A stretch of DNA of 64,000 nucleotides from Aureivirga sp. CE67 (GTDB lineage Bacteria > Bacteroidota > Bacteroidia > Flavobacteriales > Flavobacteriaceae): positions 62,001-126,000 of the forward strand of contig NZ_JADOTV010000011.1 of assembly GCF_015767245.1 (NCBI RefSeq), in the 5' to 3' direction. Every line of letters starts with the position of its first letter. Position 1 is the stretch's first letter. This document shows positions 43,233-54,300 of this stretch, piece after piece. The notes under the pieces are model-generated. The model saw only the letters and a program-made list of their open reading frames with translations, was not told the origin of the DNA and made no database searches. A program made the position numbers and the translations under genes.

Positions 43233-44051
43233 TTACAAATCAAACTGACTTTTCATCATATTCATGTAAGTCGAGTCATCCATTTTTTTTCTTGCGTCTA
43301 TAAGTTGCTCAGCATCGTTCCCAACTACATATCTCATTTGATCAGATTCGTCCATTGCAGCTTTGAATATCGTTTCTGCAACCAATTCTGCTTCTGAGCT
43401 ACTAGAACCTAAACCACCAAAAGCTGTTAATATTTTCGTAGTAAATTCTTGATATTCTTCTAAGCTTTCATCCAGATTTAAATCAAAAGAAGTAGTAGCG
43501 AAATTTGTATTAATAACTCCTGGTTCGATTAATTTTACCTTAACACCAATTGCATCTAATTCATAAGAAAGGGCTTCCGACATTCCTTCAACAGCGAATT
43601 TTGATCCATGATAAAGCGTTCCTAATGGAAAAGTTATTTTTCCTCCCATAGAAGAAACATTCATAATGATACCAGATTTATTTTGTCTAAAATGAGGTAG
43701 TAATTCTTTTATAACCATTAGAGGTCCAATTATATTTACTTCCATTTGTCGTCTAATTTTTTCTTCAGATGAAGCTTCTAATAATCCGTAAGAACCGTAT
43801 CCTGCATTATTTAATAAAACATCAATTTTACCAAATTTATCAATTCCATCTTTTACTGTTTTTTCTATCGTTTCAAGTTTGGTAACATCCATTTTAGAAA
43901 CGAAAACATTTTCTAAACTATTTAATTCTACATCTTCCTCTGGATTTGTTCTAATTGTCGCAATTACATTCCAACCTTTTTCTTGAAAATATTTTGCAGT
44001 CGCTCGTCCGATTCCACTTGAACAACCTGTAATTAAAATTGCCTTATTCAT
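43233..44051 (-). CDS. Short-chain dehydrogenase/reductase
   Basis: 272 residues from the ATG at 44051; the frame extends to 44126 only through a non-ATG start that would run into the operator. The NAD(P) motif is TGCSSGIGRATA at about 8-19, NNAGYGS near 81-87 follows, and the active site has SSMGG (Ser) and YHGSK (Tyr and Lys) near 150-154 and 134-165. It should reduce or oxidise a small alcohol or ketone. The final region lists no special signal. It is under probable control of the AraC-type regulator encoded just upstream on the same strand. Confidence 0.88.
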   Translation of the reverse strand: MNKAILITGCSSGIGRATAKYFQEKGWNVIATIRTNPEEDVELNSLENVFVSKMDVTKLETIEKTVKDGIDKFGKIDVLLNNAGYGSYGLLEASSEEKIRRQMEVNIIGPLMVIKELLPHFRQNKSGIIMNVSSMGGKITFPLGTLYHGSKFAVEGMSEALSYELDAIGVKVKLIEPGVINTNFATTSFDLNLDESLEEYQEFTTKILTAFGGLGSSSSEAELVAETIFKAAMDESDQMRYVVGNDAEQLIDARKKMDDSTYMNMMKSQFDL

Positions 44052-44084
44052 TTTGATTATTTTTTTAATTATTAATTGATAAGA

Positions 44085-44148
44085 CAAAATTATTGCAGCC
44101 AAATTCTTTTTTTGAACACAAAACACGGATAGTTGAACACAAAACGTG
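44085..44148 (-). promoter_or_regulatory. SDR promoter with paired AraC-type operator half-sites
   Basis: The minus strand has TAATTTTG at 44092-44085, an exact -7 element 33 bases before the SDR start. Upstream of it are two direct repeats sharing TTGAACACAAAAC on the plus strand, at 44112-44124 and 44133-44145, starting 21 bases apart (two helical turns). This is the usual architecture of AraC/XylS activator sites, with the near repeat overlapping the missing -33 position. Confidence 0.75.
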
Positions 44149-44190
44149 TTTTTAATTTTTTTATTAGACTAAAGGAACTTGTTTTTTTGT

Positions 44191-45099
44191 TTAATTCAAC
44201 TCTCTATATTTATTTGGCGAAATTCCAGTTTTCGTTTTAAAAAGTCTACTGAAATAGTGAGGATAATTAAAACCAAGTAAAAATGCAATTTCAGAAACCG
44301 AATCTTCTGTAGAAAGTAAAAGATGCTTGGCTTTATCAATCAGAAAATCATTGATATGGTCTTTTGCACTTTTTCCTGTTTCTTTTTTTAATAAATCACT
44401 TAAATAATTATCCGAAAGATTTACTTTATCAGCTAAATAATGCACGGAAGGAATTCCTTTTTCAGCCAATAAACCAGATTTATAATAGTTTTTCAACATA
44501 GATTCCACTTCCGAAACAATGGATTTATTTTGTGTAGCTCTCGTATTGAATTGCCTTTCATAAAAACGCAAACAATAATTAAATAAAAGCTCTAATGAAG
44601 AAACAATTACTCGCTGGCTATGATTATCAATTCGCTCATTATATTCTTCTTTAATATTCTCCACACAATCCGTCAAAATCTTCTTTTCTTTATCCGATAA
44701 ATGCAGCGCTTCATTTGCTTCATAAGAGAAAAAAGAAAACTCATCGATATGATCTCCAAGATGTGTTCCTCTAATCAAATCGGGATGAAAGTAAAGCATC
44801 CAACCATTTTCTGTATCAAATTCCATTTCAGATTTTGCAGAAACCACCTGACCTGGAGAAGTGAAAACTAAAACTCCTTCTTCAAAATCATAATTTCCTC
44901 TTCCATATTGAATTCCGCAAGAAGCACTTTTCAGACCGATATAATATAAGTCTAAAGTTACTTTTACATTCACCATTTCTTTGGTTATTTTCAGTTTAGA
45001 AACATCAATAATCGTAATCAACGGATGCTTTGGTTTCTCATAATCGAAAATTTCATGCATTTGCGTGATCGAATCGATTCTTAAAATTTCATTTGACAT
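44191..45099 (-). CDS. AraC family transcriptional regulator
   Basis: 302 residues from the ATG at 45099; an in-frame ATG at 45117 adds six residues. The N-terminal 190 residues form a ligand-binding cupin-like region. The C-terminal 100 residues are a double helix-turn-helix: VHYLADKVNLSDNYLSDLLKKETGKSAKDHIND and then TEDSVSEIAFLLGFNYPHYFSRLFKTKTGISPNKYREL, in which the second helix-turn-helix has the FxxxSxFxRxFKxxxGxxPxxYR pattern of the family. It very probably controls the SDR gene 140 bases downstream through the direct repeats between them. Inducer unknown. Confidence 0.9.
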   Translation of the reverse strand: MSNEILRIDSITQMHEIFDYEKPKHPLITIIDVSKLKITKEMVNVKVTLDLYYIGLKSASCGIQYGRGNYDFEEGVLVFTSPGQVVSAKSEMEFDTENGWMLYFHPDLIRGTHLGDHIDEFSFFSYEANEALHLSDKEKKILTDCVENIKEEYNERIDNHSQRVIVSSLELLFNYCLRFYERQFNTRATQNKSIVSEVESMLKNYYKSGLLAEKGIPSVHYLADKVNLSDNYLSDLLKKETGKSAKDHINDFLIDKAKHLLLSTEDSVSEIAFLLGFNYPHYFSRLFKTKTGISPNKYRELN

Positions 45100-45207
45100 A
45101 ATCCTTCTTTTTTGCATCTTACAAATTTCTTGCTTTTCGATGATTTTTTAAAACACAAATCACTTTTATGATTACACAAATTACAGAAAGATATTTTAAA
45201 GAATATT

Positions 45208-45714
45208 TTATTTTTTTAATTCCTTTTCATAAAGATTGTAAATAGAAAGTGGAAGTTTTTTCTCTCCAACTTTTTGAAAACCTAAATTTTCATAATAATT
45301 ACAAAGTTTTGGGTTTTTAGAATCTGCATCTAATCTTAAGTATTTACAGTTCTCTTTTGTAGCTAAAAATTCGATGGATTCAATAATTTTTTGACCAAAT
45401 CCTTTTCCATTAAATTCTTCTCTGATTACAAAAGAATGTATGTATTTTGCTTTTTCAATTTGTTTTCCCCAATACAATAAATCTTCGTTCATAATTCTAA
45501 CCATTCCGATATTTTGCTGCATTGAATCGTAAATAAAGAAAAATTCTTTTTGATAAATTCCTTCAACTACCCAATTTATTTTTTCTTTCGGTGGATTTTT
45601 CCAATATTGCCAATGATCCACATTCTTTTTATCAATTTTTTCCGCAGATTCTTTAAATAATTCTAGGACTAGATTTAGTTCTTCTTTTTCTATTTGTTTA
45701 AAAGTAAAATTCAT
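45208..45714 (-). CDS. GNAT family N-acetyltransferase
   Basis: 168 residues of the GNAT fold. The acetyl-CoA motif is IHSFVIREEFNGKGFGQKIIESIE near 91-114, and the last part GNENCKYLRLDADSKNPKLCNYYENLGFQKVGEKKL follows the RLDxxxxNxxxxxxYxxxGF pattern of motif B. It transfers an acetyl group to an amine; substrate unknown. It is monocistronic and divergent from the M4 protease. It is unlike the acetyltransferase near 716 in sequence. Confidence 0.85.
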   Translation of the reverse strand: MNFTFKQIEKEELNLVLELFKESAEKIDKKNVDHWQYWKNPPKEKINWVVEGIYQKEFFFIYDSMQQNIGMVRIMNEDLLYWGKQIEKAKYIHSFVIREEFNGKGFGQKIIESIEFLATKENCKYLRLDADSKNPKLCNYYENLGFQKVGEKKLPLSIYNLYEKELKK

Positions 45715-45823
45715 TGGATAAATATATTCTTTTTTTAGATAATTATTTTTATTAAAAACGTTGTTTTGGTTTGATTTTTGATAATCAATTTGTTAAAATA
45801 TTGTATACTTAAAAATAGACTTG

Positions 45824-48055
45824 ATGAAAACAAAAATACTTTTAATTATTTTATGTCTACCTTTTATATCAAGTTCTCAAACAGTCTCAAAATTTGAGAA
45901 TTTTAATATCAAAACATTTAATGGAAGTTTTAATCATAAGATTAACAAAAGAAAAATTCCCCCAACAGAATTTCTTCAGAATATTAATCAAATATTTCAT
46001 TTATCGGATGATTATAGTTTTCAATTAACTTCAGAGAAACAAGATAAACTAGGTTTTATACATCAAAATTATCAAGAATATTTTCATGGCGTAAAAATCG
46101 AGCATGGAATTTTGAAATTACATATTAAAAACGGAATTCTAAATTCAATAAATGGTAATATTTATGATTTAAAAGAAGCTAATTCCACTATGAAAATTTC
46201 AAAGAATAAAGCTTTAGAGTTAGCTAAAAATCATTTGAAAGTTACTTCACTTATTCAAGAATATCCTATAGAAACCGTTTATTTAAGAATTCAGGATCGA
46301 GAATCAGTTTCTTATAAACTAACACATAAAGTTCGTATAGATTCGAATAAACCTTTTGAAATGTGTTATGTATATATGGATGTAAATTCAGGAGATTTAC
46401 TTCAAAAACAAAGTTTATATTATAATGAAGATATTGAAGGAACTACATACACTACTTATAACGACTCTCAAACTATTATATGTGATTCGCATAACGGTTC
46501 GTATAGGTTAAGAGAAGAAGAACGAAATATTGAAACCTATGATGGATCTAATGGGGAAGAATTATTATTAACTACAGGTTTAGTTGGAGCAGAAGATTTG
46601 GTAAATTCAACTCCAAATTGGATATTGTTTGGAGTGCAACAAACAGGAATGGATGTTCACTGGGGAGCAGAAAAAGCTTTTGATTATTATCTTGAAAAAT
46701 TCAATAGAATAGGGTTTGATAATGAGAATGGAAAAATAAAACAATATGTAAATCCACCTCATTATCAAGAAGCTTTTGGAAATACGCAATTAAATGCGAG
46801 TGCTTATGGACCACCTTATAATTTTTTATTTTATGGAATGGGGAATGGGTCATCACATAAACCTCTTGTGTCTTTGGATATTGTAGGTCATGAATTTACA
46901 CATTTAATAATAAGTAGTTTAGAAGACGAAGGTTTGATTTATCAAGGAGAATCAGGTGCTTTGAATGAATCTTTTGCTGATATATTTGGAACAATGATTG
47001 AATTTTATGCAGATGGAAATCCGGACTGGAAAATTGCTGAAGATATAAAAACTGTTTGGCCAGGTTTTTTTAGAAGTATGAAAAACCCAAAATTAGGTCA
47101 ATATCCTGATACATATTATGGAGAAAATTGGCTAGATCCTAATAGTCCATTTGATTATGGAGGAGTTCATATAAATAGTTCAGTTCAAAATTTTTGGTTT
47201 TATCTGTTAAGTGAAGGTGGTTCTGGCGAAAATGATTTAAATGATTCCTTTACTGTAGAGGGAATCGGTATGGAAGATGCTGCGAAAATTGCTTATAGAA
47301 ATCTTACAACATATCTTACGCCAAATGCAACTTTTTACGATTCTTTTTTAGGGTCACTTCAAGCTGCGGAAGATTTGTTTGGTGAAGATTCTCAGCAATA
47401 TCAATCTGTTTATAATGCATGGTTTGCAGTAGGAATTTATGAAGGTATGAATGATGTATGTAATTCGGCAGGAGTTGTCTTGACAGAAGAAAGCGGTACA
47501 TTATCAGATGGCTATGTTACTTATTTACCAAATACATCTTGTACTTGGTTAATTGCTCCTCCAAATGTAAATCAAATTACTCTAAATTTTACCGAATTTA
47601 ATACAGAATCAGGGAAAGATATTGTAAAAGTTTATGATGGTAAAAATGCATTAGCTCCTCTTTTAGGTACTTTTTCTGGAGATGAAATTCCAGAACAACT
47701 TATAACAAGTCCTGGAAAAGGAAAAATGTTTATTCAATTTATAACAGATGATACTTCAAATTTTAGTGGTTGGACAGCGAGTTATAATACAGGATTAAAT
47801 ACAGAAGAATATAATTTTTCAAATAAAATCACTGTATATCCAAATCCTGTGGAAGATAAGCTAAATATATATTCAGAGATTAATGAAGTGGTAACATATA
47901 AAATTATTGATTTATATGGTAAGGAAGTTATTTCAAATAAAAATTTAGAATCAGGAAAAAATACAATCAATTTAGATAATATTTCATGTGGAGTTTATCA
48001 TATTTTATTTAAGAGTAAATCTCAAAAGTTTTCAAAGAAAATTTTAGTTAAATAA
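45824..48055 (+). CDS. Secreted M4 metallopeptidase with CUB and T9SS sorting domains
   Basis: 743 residues from the ATG at 45824; the preceding TTG is one codon earlier. Order of parts: signal peptide (1-19), FTP/PepSY propeptide (about 40-200), thermolysin-like M4 catalytic domain with HEFTH near 356-360 and GALNESFADIFG near 378-389 (His, His, Glu zinc ligands), a CUB-like domain (about 545-650) starting CNSAGVVLTEESG, and a C-terminal Por secretion domain beginning YPNPVEDKLNIYS and ending KFSKKILVK. It is exported by the type IX system and should degrade protein outside the cell. A terminator follows. Confidence 0.93.
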   Translation: MKTKILLIILCLPFISSSQTVSKFENFNIKTFNGSFNHKINKRKIPPTEFLQNINQIFHLSDDYSFQLTSEKQDKLGFIHQNYQEYFHGVKIEHGILKLHIKNGILNSINGNIYDLKEANSTMKISKNKALELAKNHLKVTSLIQEYPIETVYLRIQDRESVSYKLTHKVRIDSNKPFEMCYVYMDVNSGDLLQKQSLYYNEDIEGTTYTTYNDSQTIICDSHNGSYRLREEERNIETYDGSNGEELLLTTGLVGAEDLVNSTPNWILFGVQQTGMDVHWGAEKAFDYYLEKFNRIGFDNENGKIKQYVNPPHYQEAFGNTQLNASAYGPPYNFLFYGMGNGSSHKPLVSLDIVGHEFTHLIISSLEDEGLIYQGESGALNESFADIFGTMIEFYADGNPDWKIAEDIKTVWPGFFRSMKNPKLGQYPDTYYGENWLDPNSPFDYGGVHINSSVQNFWFYLLSEGGSGENDLNDSFTVEGIGMEDAAKIAYRNLTTYLTPNATFYDSFLGSLQAAEDLFGEDSQQYQSVYNAWFAVGIYEGMNDVCNSAGVVLTEESGTLSDGYVTYLPNTSCTWLIAPPNVNQITLNFTEFNTESGKDIVKVYDGKNALAPLLGTFSGDEIPEQLITSPGKGKMFIQFITDDTSNFSGWTASYNTGLNTEEYNFSNKITVYPNPVEDKLNIYSEINEVVTYKIIDLYGKEVISNKNLESGKNTINLDNISCGVYHILFKSKSQKFSKKILVK

Positions 48056-48070
48056 AAATATGATTTTAAA

Positions 48071-48097
48071 AAAACCGAGATTATCGATCTCGGTTTT
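48071..48097. terminator. Bidirectional terminator after the M4 protease
   Basis: An 11-bp perfect stem, AAAACCGAGAT with ATCTCGGTTTT, around a five-base loop between convergent genes. Confidence 0.85.
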
Positions 48098-48100
48098 TCA

Positions 48101-48439
48101 TTATTCTTTAATTCTTGTACAACGTTCTCCTCCTAAATATAACGGGTTTCCATATTCTTCGGACCAAAAACCATCTAATATATCTTTAGTTAAACAATGG
48201 TACACAACAGTTCCTTTATAAACCAAAAGATCTTCTCCAAAATAATGGAAATTGATAACTAAAATATTATTCTTAAAAAATCCTTCACCAAACTGTTCTT
48301 GTTCTCCAATTTGCCAATGTGCTTGAACTCTTCTTGTCTCATCTAGTTTTAATGTAAGAATTCCTTTGTAGCTGCTGTTAGTTCCGTCTTGATTACTTCC
48401 TTCTAATAAGTATTTTCCCTCTAATTGTTCTAATTTCAT
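48101..48439 (-). CDS. Unknown small soluble protein
   Basis: 112 residues from the ATG at 48439; a TTG at 48460 opens a slightly longer frame. It is a likely beta-barrel or beta-sandwich fold: repeated strands MKLEQLEGKYLLEGSN, YKGILTLKLDETRRVQAHW, NILVINFHYFGED and VYKGTVVYHCL, then FWSEEYGNPLYLGGERCTRI. No family is recognised. It runs alone toward the M4 terminator. A TATATTTG element ends only two bases above the ATG, a leaderless-looking arrangement. Confidence 0.65.
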   Translation of the reverse strand: MKLEQLEGKYLLEGSNQDGTNSSYKGILTLKLDETRRVQAHWQIGEQEQFGEGFFKNNILVINFHYFGEDLLVYKGTVVYHCLTKDILDGFWSEEYGNPLYLGGERCTRIKE

Positions 48440-48699
48440 TTCAAATATAAATATCCACAAAGATACAGAAGTGCTGTATATTTATTAAAAAAGTATATTA
48501 AAGAGATGTTTTTCTTTTAACTTACTCCAAATTATTTCACTTCATTTTTTAAGTATTTGTAATTTTTTCATTCAAAAATAAAATTTAAAGTCATTTTGTC
48601 ATAATATTAACGAATCTTCAAGACAAATTGACTTGTTTAGTTTGTAATTTTAAGTAGGAATACTATTTGACTAAGTTGTTTCGAATAAAAACACGGACT

Positions 48700-51291
48700 A
48701 TGAATTTTAATAATTATACAATCAAATCACAAGAAGCCATTCAAAGAGCGCAATTATTGACGCAAGAGAATGGACAACAACAAATAGAAAATGCACACAT
48801 TCTAAAAGCAATTTTGGAAGTGGATGAGAATGTAACAACATTTTTGTTTAAAAAACTAAATGTAAACGTTACACTTTTAAATCAAATATTAGATAATACA
48901 ATTCAAAATTATCCGAAAGTTTCTGGAGGACAAGTTATGCTTTCTAGAGAAGCAAATAAAACATTGACCGAAGCTTCGATAATCGCTAAAAAAATGAACG
49001 ATGAGTTTGTAACTATCGAGCATTTAATTTTAGCAATTTTAGATACAAAAGATACAACTTCTCAGATTTTAAAAGATCAGGGAGTTACAAAAAAAGACTT
49101 AGAAGCTGCAATTCAAGAATTGCGTAAAGGTTCGAATGTACATTCACAAAGTGCAGAAGAATCGTATAATTCTTTAAGTAAATATGCTAAAAATTTGAAT
49201 CAACTTGCAATTGACGGAAAATTGGATCCAGTAATTGGAAGAGATGAAGAGATTCGTAGAATTTTACAAATTCTTTCTAGAAGAACAAAAAATAATCCAA
49301 TGCTGATTGGTGAGCCAGGAGTTGGTAAAACAGCAATTGCAGAAGGATTAGCTCACAGAATTGTAAAAGGAGATGTTCCAGAAAATTTAAAGGATAAGCA
49401 AATTTATTCTTTAGATATGGGAGCTCTGATTGCTGGTGCAAAATATAAAGGAGAATTTGAAGAGCGTCTGAAAGCTGTTGTAAAAGAGGTAACTTCTGCG
49501 GAAGGAGATATTGTTCTTTTCATCGATGAGATTCATACATTAGTTGGAGCAGGAGGTGGACAAGGAGCAATGGATGCTGCGAATATTCTAAAACCTGCTT
49601 TAGCAAGAGGAGAACTGAGAGCAATTGGAGCAACAACTTTGGATGAATATCAGAAATATTTTGAAAAAGATAAAGCGCTTGAAAGACGTTTCCAGAAAGT
49701 TACTGTAGACGAACCAGATGTAGAAAGTGCGATTTCAATTTTGAGAGGAATTAAAGATAAATATGAAACGCATCATAAAGTTCGAATCAAAGATGAGGCA
49801 ATTATTGCTGCGGTTGAACTTTCGCAAAGATATATTACGAATCGATTTTTACCAGATAAAGCAATTGATTTAATGGATGAATCTGCTGCAAAAATGCGTA
49901 TGGAAATCAATTCTAAACCAGAAGAATTAGATGTTCTAGATCGTAAAATCATGCAGATTGAGATTGAAATTGAAGCAATCAAAAGAGAAAATGATTCGAA
50001 GAAACTTTCTAGTTTACAAGAAGAATTGGCAAATCTGAAAGAAAAACGTAATACCATCAATGCAAAGTGGAAAAGCGAAAAAGATGTAATTGATCAAATT
50101 CAGGCTGCAAAAGAAGAAATTGAACATTACAAATTAGAAGCAGAAAAAGCAGAGCGTGAAGGAAATTACGGTAAAGTTGCAGAGCTTCGTTATGGTAAGA
50201 TTAAAGAAGAACAAGAAAAATTAGAAAAGCTTCAGAAAGATTTACAAGAAAATCAAGAGAAAGCTTTGATAAAAGAAGAAGTTACAGCAGATGATATTGC
50301 TGAGGTTGTAGCAAAATGGACTGGAATTCCTGTACAGAAAATGTTGCAAAGTGAGCGAGAAAAGCTTTTAAATCTGGAAGTAGAATTACATAAAAGAGTA
50401 GTAGGGCAGGAAGAAGCAATTGTTGCTGTTTCGGATGCTGTTCGTCGTTCTAGAGCTGGATTACAAGATAATAAACGTCCGATAGGTTCTTTCTTATTCC
50501 TTGGAACAACAGGAGTTGGGAAGACGGAGTTGGCAAAAGCGCTTGCAGAATATCTTTTTGATGATGAAAATGCATTGACAAGAATTGATATGAGTGAATA
50601 TCAAGAAAGACATGCGGTGAGCAGATTGGTTGGAGCGCCTCCAGGGTATGTTGGTTATGATGAAGGTGGACAATTGACGGAAGCTGTTCGTAGAAAACCT
50701 TATTCTGTGGTTCTTCTAGATGAGATTGAAAAAGCGCATCCGGACACGTTTAATATTTTATTACAAGTTTTAGACGAAGGAAGATTGACAGATAACAAAG
50801 GAAGATTGGCGGATTTCAGAAACACGATTATCATTATGACATCGAACATGGGAGCTGAAATCATTCAAGAAAACTTTGAAGATTTAGATATGAATAAGCG
50901 TGAAGCTGTTACAGAATCTACAAAAATAGAAGTTTTAGGATTGTTGAAACAGCGAATTCGCCCAGAGTTCTTAAACAGAATTGATGAGGTGATTATGTTT
51001 ACGCCATTAAATGAAAATGAAATTTCGGAGATTGTTGGATTGCAATTAAAAGGAGTTTCGAAACTTTTAGCGCAGAAGAATATTAAGCTTGAAGTAAGTG
51101 ATGAAGCTTTAAAATCGCTTTCTGAAAAAGGATTTGATCCGCAATATGGAGCAAGACCTGTAAAAAGAGTGATTCAACGAGAAGTTTTAAATGAACTTTC
51201 TAAAGAGATTTTAGCTGGAAAAGTAACTGGCGAAAGTAAAATTATGTTAGATGCTTTTGATGATAAATTGGTTTTTAGAAATGTAGAGTAA
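48700..51291 (+). CDS. clpB: ATP-dependent disaggregase ClpB
   Basis: 863 residues from the ATG at 48700; an in-frame TTG at 48667 is an unlikely start because [16 protein letters not shown] is the usual N-terminus. The N domain is followed by AAA+ module 1 with Walker A GEPGVGKT at about 204-211 and Walker [15 protein letters not shown] coiled-coil middle domain lies at about 400-535. Module 2 has GTTGVGKTE near 606-614 and [13 protein letters not shown]. ClpB is a hexamer that rescues aggregated protein with DnaK in the cytoplasm. It contains no ClpP-binding loop. Length equals the family norm. Confidence 0.97.
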   Translation: MNFNNYTIKSQEAIQRAQLLTQENGQQQIENAHILKAILEVDENVTTFLFKKLNVNVTLLNQILDNTIQNYPKVSGGQVMLSREANKTLTEASIIAKKMNDEFVTIEHLILAILDTKDTTSQILKDQGVTKKDLEAAIQELRKGSNVHSQSAEESYNSLSKYAKNLNQLAIDGKLDPVIGRDEEIRRILQILSRRTKNNPMLIGEPGVGKTAIAEGLAHRIVKGDVPENLKDKQIYSLDMGALIAGAKYKGEFEERLKAVVKEVTSAEGDIVLFIDEIHTLVGAGGGQGAMDAANILKPALARGELRAIGATTLDEYQKYFEKDKALERRFQKVTVDEPDVESAISILRGIKDKYETHHKVRIKDEAIIAAVELSQRYITNRFLPDKAIDLMDESAAKMRMEINSKPEELDVLDRKIMQIEIEIEAIKRENDSKKLSSLQEELANLKEKRNTINAKWKSEKDVIDQIQAAKEEIEHYKLEAEKAEREGNYGKVAELRYGKIKEEQEKLEKLQKDLQENQEKALIKEEVTADDIAEVVAKWTGIPVQKMLQSEREKLLNLEVELHKRVVGQEEAIVAVSDAVRRSRAGLQDNKRPIGSFLFLGTTGVGKTELAKALAEYLFDDENALTRIDMSEYQERHAVSRLVGAPPGYVGYDEGGQLTEAVRRKPYSVVLLDEIEKAHPDTFNILLQVLDEGRLTDNKGRLADFRNTIIIMTSNMGAEIIQENFEDLDMNKREAVTESTKIEVLGLLKQRIRPEFLNRIDEVIMFTPLNENEISEIVGLQLKGVSKLLAQKNIKLEVSDEALKSLSEKGFDPQYGARPVKRVIQREVLNELSKEILAGKVTGESKIMLDAFDDKLVFRNVE

Positions 51292-51332
51292 AAGAGAGAT
51301 ATATTAAGTAATAGTTTTTAGTTAAGTTTGGG

Positions 51333-51361
51333 AAAAGAGGTCGTTTTTAATGACCTCTTTT
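51333..51361. terminator. Bidirectional terminator between clpB and the TIR gene
   Basis: A 10-bp perfect stem, AAAAGAGGTC with GACCTCTTTT, around a nine-base loop, with a T run on the plus strand. Confidence 0.85.
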
Positions 51362-51369
51362 TTTGTTTA

Positions 51370-54300
51370 TTATATTGAATTGTTATCAAGTTTTCCTTCG
51401 ATTAGTCTTTCGTATATTGATAAAATATCTTTTGGTAGTTTATTATTTGTATAAATATGATTTTCATTTTCCATAGATATATTATCTTGTTCTATTACGA
51501 TTCTTAAACATTCAGAAATTATATACCAAGCAATGTTTTTATTGTTGAAATCTGCAATAGGTTTAGCAGTATATGGTAAACCTGTAAATTTACTTAGATT
51601 AAATTCCTCTGTTCTCCATTGACAGTAATCTAAAAATATTGGAACAATCCTAAAACTTTTATCTTTTTTATATCTTTCAAAGGCTGGTTTAATTTCATAT
51701 TCTTGAATATAAGGTGTATTCATAAAATTAGGGCTAACCATAAAGCAAATAATATCAGATTCATCAAAATGTTTTTTAATTTCAGCACTCCATTCTGAAC
51801 CTGCTTCTAATTCACTACAATACCAATCGGATACTTTTCCATTTAGATGAAGTGCACTCAAATGCTTTTTAAATTCATGTATATATTTTAAATCTTGTTT
51901 TGAGTAAGAAATAAATATCTTTTTCATTTTATTTTTTTGTGATAAATGTTTTTTGAAATCGCTTAATTTTAAGTTTTTATTATCATACTTAAAATTTAAA
52001 ATATTTTGTTTTTGATATTTTAAAATTTCTTCTAATGGAGCAAATTCGTTATGTATATTTGGAACTAATTTAGTGTAATCATAAAAAACACTTTCATCTT
52101 CAATATAATCAATAATGGAATTGAAAAAATCATTAGATTTATTATTGTTTTGTTTATATATATCAACAAAACATCCATTTTCAGATATTATAAACTTAAT
52201 TAATATTATTTCTATATTTCTTTTTAAAAGAATTCCGTTTTTCCAAAAATAGTGGCTAATTTCATTTTTAAACTTGTTAAATATATCAAATATGAAACTT
52301 TTATGTATATATCCTTCATATTTATATTTAACATTTGGGAATTTTTCTTCGTCTAAAAACATATTAATAGAATCATCTGGTTCTTTTGGTAAATATAAAG
52401 GAGCTATAAAGTTTTTAGTATTAGGTTGTTTGAATAATATTTTTTTATCAATTAAAAATACTATTAAATCAGTATAATTGATTTTATTTGAATATATACC
52501 AATATTTGAATTTAAGATTTCTTTTAAATTATTTTCTTTAATAACTCCATTATATTCAGGGAAATATTCTATTGTTTTTTGTAAAATACTTAAGATTGTA
52601 CTCCTTTTGATAACGAATCTATCATTAAATGAAATATTTAATTTTAAACTTTTTTTATTGAGGATAATTTTGTCTAATTGAATTCTTGTCGAAATATTTT
52701 TTAAACCTTTATATAAATTTAAAGTTCTATTATTATCAAAAAAATGAATAATTACACTTAAATCTAACAAATAGACAATGAAATTTTCTATTTGTTCATT
52801 TGTAATATCAGATTTATTTTCCTTGCATAATAAAATAAACTCATTTTTATCAACAATAATTTTGTTACTTTTTAATATTCTATTTTTTAAAGTATTATAA
52901 TAGTTTTGAATTGGTGTTGAACTTATTTCAAGATGATTAATATTTTGAAATAATAAGTCTTTAAAATGATTTGTATTTCTGTAATTTTTTATAGAGAAGT
53001 TTGTAAAATCAAAAATAAAAGGAAACTTATCAAATAATTCTGAATGATTTAGATGTAGAATATTTTTAATAGATGAGACTTTGTTTTGAACTACAAGTGT
53101 ATTAGATTTAATTTTAGATTTAACATCTGTTATTTTATTAACTCCTTTTTCTTCATTTGTTATTTTATCATAATCATAAAGAGCTATATTAGTTTGAAAT
53201 TCTTTCTTTTTGAAATAATAGAGAATAGAATCGAGCCAATATTCTAAAGGGAAGTCAACAGTAAATGATTCTTTTATTTTGCCTTTATATTTCTGTTTTA
53301 AAGGTCTACTATCATTATATTTATGTGTTTTTTTATCCCATAGAAGTATGAAAATAGAATTTGGACTATAGATTAAATGATGTGTGTCATGGTAAAAATC
53401 ATGGCCACCAATATCAAAGAGGTTTATTTGATATTCAATATTTTTTTTAGGAATTTTTAATTTTATTTGGAATTCTTCTAACCATAAAGTAGTTTCAATA
53501 TCTTTTTTATATTTTTTGTTTTTAAGATAATTTGCTAATGTTGATTTACCTACTTCACTATTTCCTATTAATATAACTTTAATTTCTCTAATATTATTGA
53601 TTTCTTCTTCTTTTAGATTAGAAATTTCATTTAATTGCTGTAAGATATGTTTTGAGCTTTTATCAATTAAACTTGACGTGAAATTATCTAACAAATTATC
53701 AGCGATATTAATAGTATTAATATTCCATCTAGAGTTTTTAATTCCAATTTTATAAATCAAATCGATTAAAGGTTTAACATCCTTTATTTTATTGCTATGT
53801 AAATCTAGTGTTTTTACATTAGGTATAAATTTTACAAAATCTAAATTTTCAATTTGATTGCTACTTAAATTTAATTCCTCCAATTTTTCCATTGTAGAAT
53901 TAAAATCTAAATTTTTAATATTATTGTTATTTAAATAAAGTGTTTTAAGTTTTTGTAACCCTTCAAAACTTGGAATTTTTTCTAATTCGTTATTGCTAAT
54001 ATTTAAATATTCTAGGTTTTCAAGACCATTTAAAACTTCAATATTTTGAAAATTGAATTTATTCCAGTCTTTATTTTTCCAATCACCTCCTAAATGTAAT
54101 TTTTTAAGTTTAGATAGATTTTTAATTTCTTCTGGAATATTACCACCTAACATATTTATTTCTTGAAAATTTCCTATTTTATTGTGTGTCCATTTGTTAT
54201 TTTCATATTTAGCACTTTCATTACACAGCTGAAGTTCTTCTAAAAAATGTTTTGTTTCAAATATTTCAGGGATTTCATAAAGACTTGTTAAATTGCAACT

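Noticed and set aside
51370-51927. TIR domain as a separate gene from an internal ATG at 51927
   Set aside because: The frame is continuous with the Roc-COR part, and fusion is the simpler reading. An internal start product cannot be excluded.
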